This document shows positions 1 to 6,668 of a stretch of DNA of 12,239 nt, piece after piece. Location of the stretch: contig CAXFOB010000035.1 in assembly GCA_964004625.1 (NCBI GenBank), positions 1 through 12,239 of the forward strand, given 5' to 3'. Source of the stretch: GCA-002697625 sp002697625 (GTDB lineage: Bacteria > Bacteroidota > Bacteroidia > Flavobacteriales > BACL11). The position numbers and the translations under genes are program-made. Numbering within the stretch: position 1 is the stretch's first letter; each line of letters begins with the position of its first letter. Below the pieces are notes generated by a model. The model searched no databases. It saw nothing but the letters and a program-made list of their open reading frames with translations, and had not been told where the DNA came from.

Positions 1-1
1 A

Positions 2-37
2 GATAAGTATATAATTGAAAGAAGAAAAAAGAAATAA
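2..37 (+). CDS. rplB: Large ribosomal subunit protein uL2 (L2), C-terminal end only
   Basis: Only the last 11 codons and a TAA stop are in the window; the gene enters from the left edge. Reading from base 2 gives DKYIIERRKKK followed by stop. This matches the C-terminus I know for L2 of Bacteroidota, which usually ends in YI(I/V)ERRKK. L2 lies near the peptidyl transferase centre and is encoded directly upstream of rpsS in nearly all bacteria, which supports the call. The stop lies 3 bases before the rpsS start. The fragment is too short for a firm call by sequence alone; identity rests on the motif plus position. Confidence 0.85.
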   Translation, partial: DKYIIERRKKK

Positions 38-40
38 TTT

Positions 41-307
41 ATGGCTAGATCATTAAAAAAAGGACCTTATATTCATTATAAATTGCAAAGAAAAATTGAT
101 GCAATGAATCAATCTGGAAAAAATTCAGTAATTAAAACTTGGTCAAGAGCTTCAATGATTGCTCCTGATTTTGTTGGAAAAACAATTGCAGTTCATAATG
201 GAAGGCAATTTATTCCTGTATTTGTCACAGAAAATATGGTAGGTCATAAATTAGGAGAATTTTCTCCAACAAGAACCTTTAGAGGTCATGGAGGTAATAG
301 AAAATAA
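41..307 (+). CDS. rpsS: Small ribosomal subunit protein uS19 (S19)
   Basis: S19 sits in the head of the 30S subunit, pairs with S13 and contacts the A-site tRNA and the bridge to the 50S subunit. The 88-residue product starts MARSLKKGPYI, the family signature, and carries the central WSRAS block (residues 34-38), the HNGR stretch (52-55), VGHKLGEFSPTR (67-78) and the C-terminal FRGHGG. Length is slightly under the usual 89-93. ATG 41 is the only sensible start because the L2 stop is 3 bases upstream. The stop TAA is followed at once by a second in-frame TAA. The region before the ATG is a run of A and G-poor bases with no useful Shine-Dalgarno. Confidence 0.98.
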   Translation: MARSLKKGPYIHYKLQRKIDAMNQSGKNSVIKTWSRASMIAPDFVGKTIAVHNGRQFIPVFVTENMVGHKLGEFSPTRTFRGHGGNRK

Positions 308-313
308 TAAGAA

Positions 314-721
314 ATGGGAGCAAGAAAAAGAATAAAAGCAAATGCAATGAAAGAGGCGAGAAAGAATATCGCTTTTGCAAAATTGAATAACTGCCCTACT
401 TCTCCAAGAAAAATGAGGTTAATTGCAGATCTTGTTAGAGGAATGGATGTAGATAAAGCTTTAGTACAATTAAAATTAAATCCGAAAGAAGCCTCTGGAA
501 GAATGGAAAAATTACTTCTTTCTGCATTAGCAAATTGGGAAGTGAAGAATGAAGGAAAAAGAATGGATGAAAGTAATCTTTACATTTCGGAGGTAAAAGT
601 GGATAGTGGTAGAATGATGAAAAGAATCCAGGCAGCACCACAAGGTAGAGCACACAGAATTAGAAAAAGATCAAACCATGTTACTTTAGTGGTTGATAGT
701 AGAAATACAGATAATAATTAA
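314..721 (+). CDS. rplV: Large ribosomal subunit protein uL22 (L22)
   Basis: L22 is an early-assembly 50S protein whose long beta hairpin lines the peptide exit tunnel and forms part of the constriction targeted by macrolides. Residues 21-42 carry the conserved PTSPRKMRLIADLVRG block (28-43), the middle has the helix with LLLSALANWE (67-76), and the hairpin sequence GRMMKRIQAAPQGRAHRIRK occupies about 99-118, ending with the NHVTLVV strand. Length 135 is typical of Bacteroidota, whose L22 begins MGARK and is longer than the 110 residues of E. coli because of an N-terminal extension. It lies 6 bases after rpsS and one base before rpsC. Confidence 0.98.
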   Translation: MGARKRIKANAMKEARKNIAFAKLNNCPTSPRKMRLIADLVRGMDVDKALVQLKLNPKEASGRMEKLLLSALANWEVKNEGKRMDESNLYISEVKVDSGRMMKRIQAAPQGRAHRIRKRSNHVTLVVDSRNTDNN

Positions 722-722
722 T

Positions 723-1433
723 ATGGGACAAAAAACAAATCCAATTGGTAATAGATTAGGTTACATCAGAGGATGGGAATCTAATTGGTTTGGTGGAAAC
801 GACTTTGGTGACAAACTTGCTGAAGATGATAAAATCAGAAAATATCTTAAAGTTAGATTAGTAAAAGCTAGTATATCTAGAATTGCTATTGAAAGAACTT
901 TAAAAGTAGTTACTATTACTATTCATACTTCTAGACCAGGTATCATTATTGGTAAAGGAGGTCAAGAAGTAGAAACTCTAAAAGAGGAAATTAAGAAATT
1001 AACAGGGAAAGAAATTCAGATCAATATCTTTGAAGTAAAAAGACCTGATTTAGAAGCTACTTTAGTTGCTAATAATATAGCAAGACAAGTTGAAGGTAGA
1101 ATTTCTTATAAAAGAGCTATTAAAATGGCCATTGCTTCTACAATGAGAATGGGAGCTGAAGGTATTAAAGTTCAGATTTCAGGAAGATTGAATGGTGCGG
1201 AGATGGCAAGATCTGAAATGTTTAAAGATGGAAGAACTCCTCTTCACACATTTAGAGCGGATATTGATTATGCTTTATCAGAAGCTCAAACTCAATACGG
1301 ACTTATTGGTATTAAAGTTTGGATTTGTAGAGGAGAAGTATATGGAAAGAGAGATTTAATGTTACACTTCAAATCTCAAAAAGGAGGAAAGCAAGGAGGA
1401 AATAATAGGGGACCTAAAAGAAGAAGGTCATAA
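723..1433 (+). CDS. rpsC: Small ribosomal subunit protein uS3 (S3)
   Basis: S3 forms the mRNA entry gate of the 30S subunit with S4 and S5 and helps unwind mRNA. The 236-residue product starts with the invariant MGQKTNP. An in-frame ATG at 693 would add ten residues (MIVEIQIIIN) and overlap rplV by 29 bases; these residues are absent from the family, so I chose 723. A type-II KH domain is centred on the GKGG loop at residues 77-80. The basic patch at K130, R131 and K134 lines up with the E. coli helicase residues. The C-terminal domain has SGRLNGAEMAR (153-163) and PLHTFRADIDY (173-183). The tail (219-236) is rich in Gly, Lys and Arg. Confidence 0.98.
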   Translation: MGQKTNPIGNRLGYIRGWESNWFGGNDFGDKLAEDDKIRKYLKVRLVKASISRIAIERTLKVVTITIHTSRPGIIIGKGGQEVETLKEEIKKLTGKEIQINIFEVKRPDLEATLVANNIARQVEGRISYKRAIKMAIASTMRMGAEGIKVQISGRLNGAEMARSEMFKDGRTPLHTFRADIDYALSEAQTQYGLIGIKVWICRGEVYGKRDLMLHFKSQKGGKQGGNNRGPKRRRS

Positions 1434-1453
1434 TTTTATAAAGATTTAGTAAA

Positions 1454-1882
1454 ATGTTACAACCAAAAAAGACAAAGTTTAGAAGAATGCAGAAGGGTAG
1501 AATGAAAGGGAATGCCCAAAGAGGCAATCAATTGGCTTTCGGAACTTTCGGAATAAAAGCTTTAGAAGAATGTTGGATTACAGCTCGACAGATTGAAGCC
1601 GCTCGTATTGCAGTGACTCGTTATATGAAAAGACAAGGTCAGGTTTGGATTAGAATTTTTCCAAGCAAGCCAATTACAAAAAAGCCTGCTGAGGTAAGAA
1701 TGGGTAAAGGGAAAGGAGCTCCAGAATATTGGGCAGCTACAGTTACACCAGGTAGAATTTTGTTTGAGATTGATGGAGTAGATTTTGAAACAGCTAAAGA
1801 AGCATTAAGATTAGCAGCTCAAAAACTACCAATTACAACGAAATTTATTATTAAGAGAGATTATATAGTTAAAAGTAAATAA
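1454..1882 (+). CDS. rplP: Large ribosomal subunit protein uL16 (L16)
   Basis: L16 is a late-assembling 50S protein that organises the A-site region and contacts the tRNA elbow. The product has 142 residues, within the usual 136-144. It begins MLQPKKTKFRR, has GTFGIKALE (30-38) followed by the ARQIEAARIA helix (44-53), and the RMGKGKG loop at 82-88. Arg82 lines up with the arginine that is hydroxylated in E. coli L16 by YcfD; whether it is modified here cannot be seen. The spacer before it is 20 bases of AT-rich sequence; its stop codon abuts the rpmC start with no bases between (TAAATG), so the two are probably translationally coupled. Confidence 0.98.
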   Translation: MLQPKKTKFRRMQKGRMKGNAQRGNQLAFGTFGIKALEECWITARQIEAARIAVTRYMKRQGQVWIRIFPSKPITKKPAEVRMGKGKGAPEYWAATVTPGRILFEIDGVDFETAKEALRLAAQKLPITTKFIIKRDYIVKSK

Positions 1883-2077
1883 ATGAAAGCAACGATTTTA
1901 ATAGATACCCCAGAGAATGAATTACTAGAAATGTTAGCTTCTGAAAAAGAGAAATTATCTAAGATGAAAATGAGTCATGAAGTTTCTCCATTAGAGAACC
2001 CTAAGTTAATTACTTCTACTAAAAAAGTAATTGCTAGAATTAAGACTGAGCTTTCTTTTAGAAAAAATAGAAGATAA
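1883..2077 (+). CDS. rpmC: Large ribosomal subunit protein uL29 (L29)
   Basis: L29 sits near the polypeptide exit on the solvent side of the 50S subunit, where with L23 it forms the docking platform for trigger factor and the signal recognition particle. At 64 residues it has the normal length. The fold is two antiparallel helices; I see the first helix with LLEMLASEKEKLSKMKM (14-30), the conserved turn SPLENP (35-40), and the second helix ending IARIKTELSFRKNRR. The N-terminus (MKATILIDTPENEL) is more divergent than the rest but ATG 1883 directly follows the rplP stop and no other start fits. Confidence 0.96.
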   Translation: MKATILIDTPENELLEMLASEKEKLSKMKMSHEVSPLENPKLITSTKKVIARIKTELSFRKNRR

Positions 2078-2091
2078 GAATATATAAGTAA

Positions 2092-2346
2092 ATGGAAAGA
2101 AATTTAAGAAAAGAAAGAATTGGTGTAGTTACCTCTAACAAAATGGAAAAATCTATTGTTGTTATGGTTGAAAGAAAAGTAAAGCACCCTCTTTATGGAA
2201 AGTTCGTAAAGAAATCTACAAAGTTTATTGCTCATGATGATGAGAATACTTGTAATGAAGGTGATACTGTAAGGATCATGGAAACAAGAAAGATGAGTAA
2301 AAATAAGAATTGGAGATTAGTAGATATAATTGAAAGAGCGAAATAA
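2092..2346 (+). CDS. rpsQ: Small ribosomal subunit protein uS17 (S17)
   Basis: S17 is a primary 16S rRNA-binding protein of the 30S body. The 84-residue product has the OB-fold pattern of the family: RKERIGVVTSNKMEKSIVV (6-24), the HPLYGKFVKKSTKFIAHD loop and strand (32-49), and a late GDTVRIMETRKMSKNKNWRL block, where E. coli has the equivalent GDVVEIRECRPLSKTKSW. Length matches other S17 proteins. Its TAA stop shares its last A with the ATG of rplN (TAATG), so the downstream start is probably reached by reinitiation. A 14-base AT-rich spacer separates it from rpmC. Confidence 0.98.
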   Translation: MERNLRKERIGVVTSNKMEKSIVVMVERKVKHPLYGKFVKKSTKFIAHDDENTCNEGDTVRIMETRKMSKNKNWRLVDIIERAK

Positions 2347-2714
2347 TGATACAACAAGAATCTAGAGTAAAAGTAGCTGACAACAGTGGAGCAAAAGAAA
2401 TTCTATGTATTAGAGTTTTAGGAGGTACAGGAAAAAGATATGCTTCTGTAGGTGATAAGATTGTTGGTACAGTGAAGACTGCTACTCCTTCCGGCAATGT
2501 GAAGAAAGGGCAGGTTGTAAAAGCTGTAATGGTTAGGGTAAAGAAAGAAATCAGAAGAAAGGATGGTTCTTACATCAGATTTGATGATAACGCTTGTGTT
2601 ATTATTGATGAAAATGGTCAAATGAAAGGTACTCGTGTGTTTGGTCCTGTTGCAAGAGAGTTGAGAGATAATGATTTTATGAAAGTAGTATCATTAGCAC
2701 CAGAGGTGTTATAA
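2346..2714 (+). CDS. rplN: Large ribosomal subunit protein uL14 (L14)
   Basis: L14 forms inter-subunit bridges with 16S rRNA and is the binding site for the silencing factor RsfS. The product is 122 residues, the near-invariant family length. It starts MIQQESRVKVADNSGAKE, has the strand IRVLGG (22-27), the RKDGSYIRFDDNACVII segment (71-87, the most conserved part of the family), GTRVFGPVARELR (95-107) and the C-terminal MKVVSLAPEVL. The start overlaps the rpsQ stop by one base. In the canonical spc operon of E. coli, this gene is the first; here no visible promoter precedes it, and the one-base overlap suggests continuous transcription from the S10 block. Confidence 0.99.
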   Translation: MIQQESRVKVADNSGAKEILCIRVLGGTGKRYASVGDKIVGTVKTATPSGNVKKGQVVKAVMVRVKKEIRRKDGSYIRFDDNACVIIDENGQMKGTRVFGPVARELRDNDFMKVVSLAPEVL

Positions 2715-2721
2715 ACTTATA

Positions 2722-3051
2722 ATGAAGATGACAAAGATAAAATTAAAGAAAGATGATATAGTTGTAGTTTTAGCTGGTACTTCTAAGGGTAAGGAAGGAA
2801 AAATTATTAAAGTAATTCCTTCTACTAACAGAGCTATTGTTGAAGGTGTAAATATGGTTTCAAAACATACTAAGCCTAATGCAGCTAATCCACAAGGGGG
2901 TATTATTAAACAAGAAGCATCTATTAATATTTCTAACTTAATGTTAGTTGATCCTAAATCCGGAAAACCTACTAGAGTTGGAAGAAGAAGAGATGAAAAA
3001 ACAGGAAAATTAGTGAGATTCGCTAAAAAATCAGGAGAAGTTATAAAATAA
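2722..3051 (+). CDS. rplX: Large ribosomal subunit protein uL24 (L24)
   Basis: L24 is one of the two proteins that start 50S assembly and lies next to the tunnel exit. The 109-residue product has a KOW motif near the N-terminus (roughly residues 9-33, with VVVLAGTSKGKEGKI), then the family hallmark KHTKPNAANPQGGII (48-62) and SNLMLVDPKSGKPTRVGRR (71-89). There is no cysteine pair, so this is not a zinc-binding L24. A second ATG six bases in (2728) would give MTKIKLKK and cannot be excluded as the true start. The stop overlaps the rplE start as TAATG. Confidence 0.98.
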   Translation: MKMTKIKLKKDDIVVVLAGTSKGKEGKIIKVIPSTNRAIVEGVNMVSKHTKPNAANPQGGIIKQEASINISNLMLVDPKSGKPTRVGRRRDEKTGKLVRFAKKSGEVIK

Positions 3052-3824
3052 TGGAATATACACCAAATTTAAGAAAAAAGTATTCTGATCAGATTGTTTC
3101 TAATCTGAAAGGAAATTATAAGTCGGTAATGCAAGTACCGAAATTAGTAAAGATTTGTTTAAACCAAGGTTTAGGTTCTGCAAGTTCAGATAAAAAACAG
3201 ATTGAAGCTGCTCAGCAAGAAATGACAATGATTACTGGTCAGAAAGCATTAATTACTAAAGCTACTAAAGATATCTCTAACTTTAAGTTAAGAAAAGGCA
3301 TGCCAGTTGGAGTAATGGTAACATTAAGAGGAGATAAAATGTATGAATTTTTAGAAAGATTTATTACATCAACTCTTCCTAGGGTAAGAGATTTTCAAGG
3401 GCTTGAAGTAAAAGGATTTGATGGTAGAGGAAACTTTACAATGGGAATTAAAGAACAGATTGCTTTCCCTGAAATCAGTATAGATAAGATTAGTAAAATT
3501 ACAGGAATGGATATCACTTTTGTGACAGATACAAATTCTAATGAAGATGCATTAATTCTTCTTAAAGAGTTTGGACTCCCATTTAAAGATGAGACTAGTA
3601 GAAAAGATGAGAGAAAAGCTCAAATAAAACAGAAAGATCAAGAAGAAAGAAGACAATTAGAGGAGGAAGCTAAGCAAGAAATGTTGGGTGAAGTAAGTGA
3701 GGAAGATATATCTTCACAAGATAGTGAAGAGATTTCTAAAGATAATCAAGATGATTCTTTAGAATCAGAAAAGGATAATAATCAAGATTTATCAGAAGAA
3801 ACTGATAAATCAGAAAGTTTATAA
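3051..3824 (+). CDS. rplE: Large ribosomal subunit protein uL5 (L5) with an unusual C-terminal extension
   Basis: L5 binds 5S rRNA in the central protuberance and contacts the P-site tRNA and S13. Residues 1-179 are a complete L5: CLNQGLG (36-42), KLRKGMPVGVMVTLRG (79-94), LERFITSTLPRVRDFQGL (101-118), a GRGNFTMGIKEQIAFPEI block (125-142) and the closing LLKEFGLPFK. The family normally ends here at 179-187 residues, but this frame continues to 257. Residues 180-212 are charged and helix-prone, with mixed Lys/Arg/Glu/Gln; 213-257 are Ser, Asp, Glu and Asn rich and look disordered. No stop or frame shift separates core and tail. The gene ends 3 bases before rpsN. See the finding on the tail. 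Confidence 0.98.
   Translation: MEYTPNLRKKYSDQIVSNLKGNYKSVMQVPKLVKICLNQGLGSASSDKKQIEAAQQEMTMITGQKALITKATKDISNFKLRKGMPVGVMVTLRGDKMYEFLERFITSTLPRVRDFQGLEVKGFDGRGNFTMGIKEQIAFPEISIDKISKITGMDITFVTDTNSNEDALILLKEFGLPFKDETSRKDERKAQIKQKDQEERRQLEEEAKQEMLGEVSEEDISSQDSEEISKDNQDDSLESEKDNNQDLSEETDKSESL
3588..3821 (+). other. C-terminal extension of L5, charged then acidic low-complexity
   Basis: These 78 codons (residues 180-257 of rplE) lie beyond the L5 fold. The first third is rich in Lys, Arg, Glu and Gln with heptad-like spacing and could form a single helix. The rest is strongly acidic. Two short similar stretches, KDNQDDSL (residues 230-237, from base 3738) and KDNNQDLS (241-248, from base 3771), hint at an internal duplication. 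Base composition resembles the neighbouring genes, so there is no sign of transfer. I recognise no domain in it. A function is not visible. Confidence 0.85.
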
Positions 3825-3827
3825 GTT

Positions 3828-4097
3828 ATGGCAAAAGAATCAATGAAAGCTCGTGAGGTAAAAAGAGCAAAAACTGTAGCAAAATATGCAGAAAAGAGAG
3901 CAGCTTTAAAAGCAGCGGGAGATTATGAAGGTTTACAAAAACTTCCTAAGAATGCCTCTCCAATTAGAATGCATAACAGATGTAAAATAACTGGAAGACC
4001 AAAAGGATATATGAGACAATTTGGTATTTCTCGTGTTAAATTTAGAGAAATGGCAAACTTTGGTTTAATTCCAGGAGTGAAAAAAGCAAGTTGGTAA
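3828..4097 (+). CDS. rpsN: Small ribosomal subunit protein uS14 (S14), long zinc-free form
   Basis: S14 is a late-assembling protein of the 30S head. The product is 89 residues, the length of the long form, against about 61 for the short zinc-binding form. The conserved C-terminal half reads NRCKITGRPKGYMRQFG (50-66), SRVKFREMANFGLIPGVKKASW to the end, close to E. coli S14. Only one cysteine (C52) is present, so the two CXXC zinc knuckles are absent. The start MAKESMKARE is the family N-terminus and sits 3 bases after the rplE stop. A second TAA follows the stop in frame. Confidence 0.98.
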   Translation: MAKESMKAREVKRAKTVAKYAEKRAALKAAGDYEGLQKLPKNASPIRMHNRCKITGRPKGYMRQFGISRVKFREMANFGLIPGVKKASW

Positions 4098-4117
4098 TAA
4101 AGAAATAAAGAAAAGAT

Positions 4118-4513
4118 ATGTTTACAGATCCAATAGCAGATTATTTAACAAGAGTTAGAAATGCACAGATGGCAGGACACAAAGTTGTTGATGTTCCAGC
4201 ATCTAACATGAAAAAATCTATAACCGAAATCTTATTTGATAAAGGATATATTCTAAGTTATAAGTTTGAAGATGAATTAAATCATCAGGGTAATATTAAA
4301 ATTGCTTTAAAATATAATTCAAAAACTCCTGCAATTAAGAAATTAATTAGAGTTAGTAAGCCAGGACTTAGAAAGTATGCGAATAAAGAAACTATGCCAA
4401 GAGTAATTAATGGTTTAGGTATCGCAATTTTATCTACATCTAAAGGTGTTATAACTGATAAAGAAGCAAGGAATTTAAATGTAGGTGGTGAAGTAATTTG
4501 CTACGTATACTAA
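4118..4513 (+). CDS. rpsH: Small ribosomal subunit protein uS8 (S8)
   Basis: S8 binds helix 21 of 16S rRNA and organises the central domain of the 30S subunit. In E. coli it also represses the spc operon by binding a mimic of that helix near the rplE start; I did not find a convincing mimic here. The 131-residue protein starts MFTDPIADYLTRVRNAQ, the family pattern for D-P-IAD-L-R-RN, and ends with the RNA-binding block STSKGVITDKEARNLNVGGE (106-125) then VICYVY. A 20-base spacer rich in A precedes the ATG, with no Shine-Dalgarno core. Confidence 0.99.
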   Translation: MFTDPIADYLTRVRNAQMAGHKVVDVPASNMKKSITEILFDKGYILSYKFEDELNHQGNIKIALKYNSKTPAIKKLIRVSKPGLRKYANKETMPRVINGLGIAILSTSKGVITDKEARNLNVGGEVICYVY

Positions 4514-4537
4514 TTATAAGATAAAAAGTAAAAAGAA

Positions 4538-5092
4538 ATGTCAAGAATAGGAAATAGCCCAATATCATTTTCAGAAGGAACAACAGTTTCTGTAGCTGAT
4601 GGTATGGTTACTGTAAAAGGAAAGCTTGGAGAATTAAGTCAGAAAGTTGATAATTCAATTTCAATTTCAGTAAATGAAAATGAAGTGATTTTATCAAGAA
4701 ATTCTGAAGAAAAACAAGTTAGATCTTATCATGGTCTTTACAGAGCACTTATTGCAAATATGGTAGAAGGTGTAGAGAAAGGATATGAAAAGAAATTAGA
4801 ATTAGTTGGGGTAGGATATAGAGCTGCTAATCAAGGTCAAAAGTTAGATATATCTGCAGGGTATTCTCATAACATTATATTCGAACTTCCAATTGAAGTA
4901 AAACTAGAAACAGTATCTGAGAAAGGTCAAGCACCTGTAGTGATATTAAAATCTATTGATAAGCAATTAATTGGAGCAGTAGCTGCAAAAATTAGATCTT
5001 TTAGAAAGCCTGAGCCTTATAAAGGAAAAGGTATCAAGTATGTTGGAGAATATATTAGAAGAAAAGCGGGAAAAACAGCTGCTGCAAGTTAA
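4538..5092 (+). CDS. rplF: Large ribosomal subunit protein uL6 (L6)
   Basis: L6 lies near the sarcin-ricin loop and the factor-binding site of the 50S subunit. The 184-residue product starts MSRIGNSPI, has the VTVKGKLGEL strand pair (24-33), the LVGVGYRA motif (89-96) that opens the second of the two duplicated domains, and the signature PEPYKGKGIKYVGEYIRRKAGK at about 158-179 which contacts rRNA. Length is within the normal 175-185. The preceding spacer of 24 bases is A-rich and ends AAAGAAATG. There is nothing truncated or rearranged. Confidence 0.99.
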   Translation: MSRIGNSPISFSEGTTVSVADGMVTVKGKLGELSQKVDNSISISVNENEVILSRNSEEKQVRSYHGLYRALIANMVEGVEKGYEKKLELVGVGYRAANQGQKLDISAGYSHNIIFELPIEVKLETVSEKGQAPVVILKSIDKQLIGAVAAKIRSFRKPEPYKGKGIKYVGEYIRRKAGKTAAAS

Positions 5093-5105
5093 AATATAAG
5101 ATAAA

Positions 5106-5462
5106 ATGGCACAATCAAGAAAAGAAAAAAGACAGGGTATTAGGTACAAGATTCGTAAAACAATTAATGGGACTTCTGAAACTCCTCGATTGGCAGTTTT
5201 CAGGTCTAACAAGCAAATTTATGCTCAGTTAATTGATGATACAAAAGGCAGTACAATAGTTGCAGCGTCTTCTATTGAAAAGTCTATTGAAGATAAAAAA
5301 GTTAATAAAATTGAAAAAGCTAAATTAGTTGGTACTCTATTAGCAGAGAAAGCTAAAGAAGCTGGGGTAGTATCTGTAAAATTTGATCGCGGTGGTTTTT
5401 TATATCATGGGAGAATCAAATCATTAGCAGAAGCGGCTCGTGAATCAGGTTTAAAATTCTAA
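5106..5462 (+). CDS. rplR: Large ribosomal subunit protein uL18 (L18)
   Basis: L18 binds 5S rRNA together with L5 and L25 to form the central protuberance. The product has 118 residues. Basic residues dominate the N-terminus (KEKRQGIRYKIRK), as expected for the flexible 5S-binding arm. Then come PRLAVFRSNKQIYAQLIDD (27-45) and the C-terminal block FDRGGFLYHGRIKSLAEAAR (93-112), the most conserved segment of the family. It is 13 bases after rplF and 9 bases before rpsE. Nothing is odd about it; length is within the usual 112-122. Confidence 0.99.
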   Translation: MAQSRKEKRQGIRYKIRKTINGTSETPRLAVFRSNKQIYAQLIDDTKGSTIVAASSIEKSIEDKKVNKIEKAKLVGTLLAEKAKEAGVVSVKFDRGGFLYHGRIKSLAEAARESGLKF

Positions 5463-5471
5463 GAAAAAGAT

Positions 5472-5996
5472 ATGTTTAAATTATCAGAAAATAAAAGAGT
5501 AAAATCTTCATCAGATCTAGATTTAAAAGATAGATTAGTTGCAGTTCAAAGAGTTGTAAAAGTTACGAAAGGAGGAAGAGCATTTGGTTTCTCAGCTATT
5601 GTAGTTGTTGGAGATGAGCAATCAATTGTTGGTATAGGATTAGGTAAATCTAAGGATGTTTCAACTGCAATTGCAAAAGCGATTGAAGCAGCTAAAAAGA
5701 ATTTAGTTAAAATCCCAGTTATTAATGGAACAATTCCTCATGAGCAACTTACCAAATTTGGAGGGTCTCAAGTTTTAATAAAACCTGCATCTCACGGTAC
5801 AGGAATTAAAGCTGGAGGTGCCATGAGAGCTGTCATTGAGAGTGCTGGAATAAAAGACGTACTTGCAAAATCAAAAGGTTCTTCAAATCCTCACAACTTA
5901 GTTAAAGCAACTTTAAAAGCTCTTTTAGAGTTAAGAGATGCTAGAACTGTAGCAAATCAAAGAGGAATTAGTATGGATAGAGTATTTAATGGGTAA
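5472..5996 (+). CDS. rpsE: Small ribosomal subunit protein uS5 (S5)
   Basis: S5 joins the body and shoulder of the 30S subunit, lies near the decoding centre and shares the mRNA entry tunnel with S3 and S4. The 174-residue protein has the N-terminal double-stranded RNA-binding-like domain starting LKDRLVAVQRVVKVTKGGRAFGF (about 18-40); this loop is the one changed in spectinomycin-resistant and error-restrictive strains of E. coli. The C-terminal domain carries PHEQLTKFGG (89-98), PASHGTGIKAGGAMRAV (105-121) and SKGSSNPHNLVKATLKAL (134-151). No substitution that would signal spectinomycin resistance is obvious by eye. Confidence 0.99.
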   Translation: MFKLSENKRVKSSSDLDLKDRLVAVQRVVKVTKGGRAFGFSAIVVVGDEQSIVGIGLGKSKDVSTAIAKAIEAAKKNLVKIPVINGTIPHEQLTKFGGSQVLIKPASHGTGIKAGGAMRAVIESAGIKDVLAKSKGSSNPHNLVKATLKALLELRDARTVANQRGISMDRVFNG

Positions 5997-6008
5997 TCCG
6001 AATAGATA

Positions 6009-6188
6009 ATGGAAAAGATAAAGATTAAACAAGTAAGAAGTAGAATTGGTCGTCCAAAAGATCAGAAATTAACTTTAGACGCGCTAGGACTAAAAAAAAT
6101 GAACCAAGTTGTTGAACATAATGCAACTCCTCAAATTTTAGGAATGGTGCATAAAATAAAACACTTAATAACATTAGTAGAAAAGTAA
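6009..6188 (+). CDS. rpmD: Large ribosomal subunit protein uL30 (L30)
   Basis: L30 is a small 50S protein near the base of the central protuberance region. The 59-codon frame begins MEKIKIKQVRSRIGRPKDQK and continues through LDALGLKKMNQVV (24-36), then NATPQILGMVHKIKHLITLVEK. The IKIKQVRSRIGR start and the G-L-K-K-M turn are the family features. Length equals that of the usual 58-60. It was missing from a size-limited reading of open frames but fills the otherwise empty stretch between rpsE and rplO, 12 bases after the first and 4 before the second. Position is exactly that expected in the spc operon. An 8-A run (6092-6099) falls inside it without breaking the frame. Confidence 0.97.
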   Translation: MEKIKIKQVRSRIGRPKDQKLTLDALGLKKMNQVVEHNATPQILGMVHKIKHLITLVEK

Positions 6189-6192
6189 AAAG

Positions 6193-6660
6193 ATGGAATT
6201 ACATAATTTAAAACCTGCAGAAGGTTCCATAAAAAAAGGAAAAAGAATTGGTAGAGGAGAAGGATCTAAAAGAGGAGGAACTTCTACTAGAGGACATAAG
6301 GGAGCTAAATCTCGTTCTGGATATTCAAAGAAGAGTGGTTTTGAAGGAGGTCAACAACCTTTACAAAGAAGAGTTCCTAAGTTTGGATTTACAAACCCAA
6401 ACAGAAAAGAATATTTAGCAATTAATTTGGATAGATTACAAGAAGTAATTACAAATAAGAAAATTAAAGGAGCTATTACAAAAGAAGTTTTAGTTGAAAA
6501 TGGGATGGCTTACAAAAATGATTTAATTAAGATTTTAGGAAGAGGAGAATTAACTTCTAAGATTGAGATTACAGTAGATGCTTTTTCTATTTCTGCAAAA
6601 GCAGCAATTGAAAAAGCAGGTGGAACAGCAAATATTATTTCAAATACTTTAGCTGAATAA
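6193..6660 (+). CDS. rplO: Large ribosomal subunit protein uL15 (L15)
   Basis: L15 is a late-binding 50S protein whose long basic N-terminal arm threads into 23S rRNA. The 155-residue product starts MELHNLKPAEGS; the arm has KRIGRGEGSKRGGTSTRGHKG (about 17-37), SGYSKKSGFEGGQQPLQRRVPKFGF (42-66) and the globular end with a KILGRGEL turn (113-120) and the SAKAAIEKAGG helix (134-144). Length is a few residues over the common 144-150. In all organisms it precedes secY, as here, where the spacer is 8 bases. Confidence 0.99.
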   Translation: MELHNLKPAEGSIKKGKRIGRGEGSKRGGTSTRGHKGAKSRSGYSKKSGFEGGQQPLQRRVPKFGFTNPNRKEYLAINLDRLQEVITNKKIKGAITKEVLVENGMAYKNDLIKILGRGELTSKIEITVDAFSISAKAAIEKAGGTANIISNTLAE

Positions 6661-6668
6661 GAAAGAAA

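Noticed and set aside
435..653. Open frame of 72 codons on the - strand inside rplV
   Set aside because: It is antisense to a certain gene, rich in Phe, Leu and Pro as expected from the complement of A/G-rich coding DNA, and matches no family I know. The same holds for the - strand frames at 2276-2497, 2418-2621, 4967-5212 and 11324-11551.
693..722. Upstream ATG that would lengthen rpsC by ten residues and overlap rplV
   Set aside because: The family N-terminus is MGQKTNP, which begins exactly at 723; the extra residues MIVEIQIIIN have no counterpart and are coded by the rplV tail in another frame.
3031..3110. A possible S8-binding helix mimic at the rplX/rplE junction, as in the E. coli spc operon
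   Set aside because: I could not fold a hairpin with the helix-21-like internal loop by eye; a covariance search would be needed before claiming it.
6092..6099. Run of eight A within rpmD as a possible slippery site or sequencing frame shift
   Set aside because: The frame reads a complete L30 through the run with the correct length and ending, so neither a shift nor recoding is needed.
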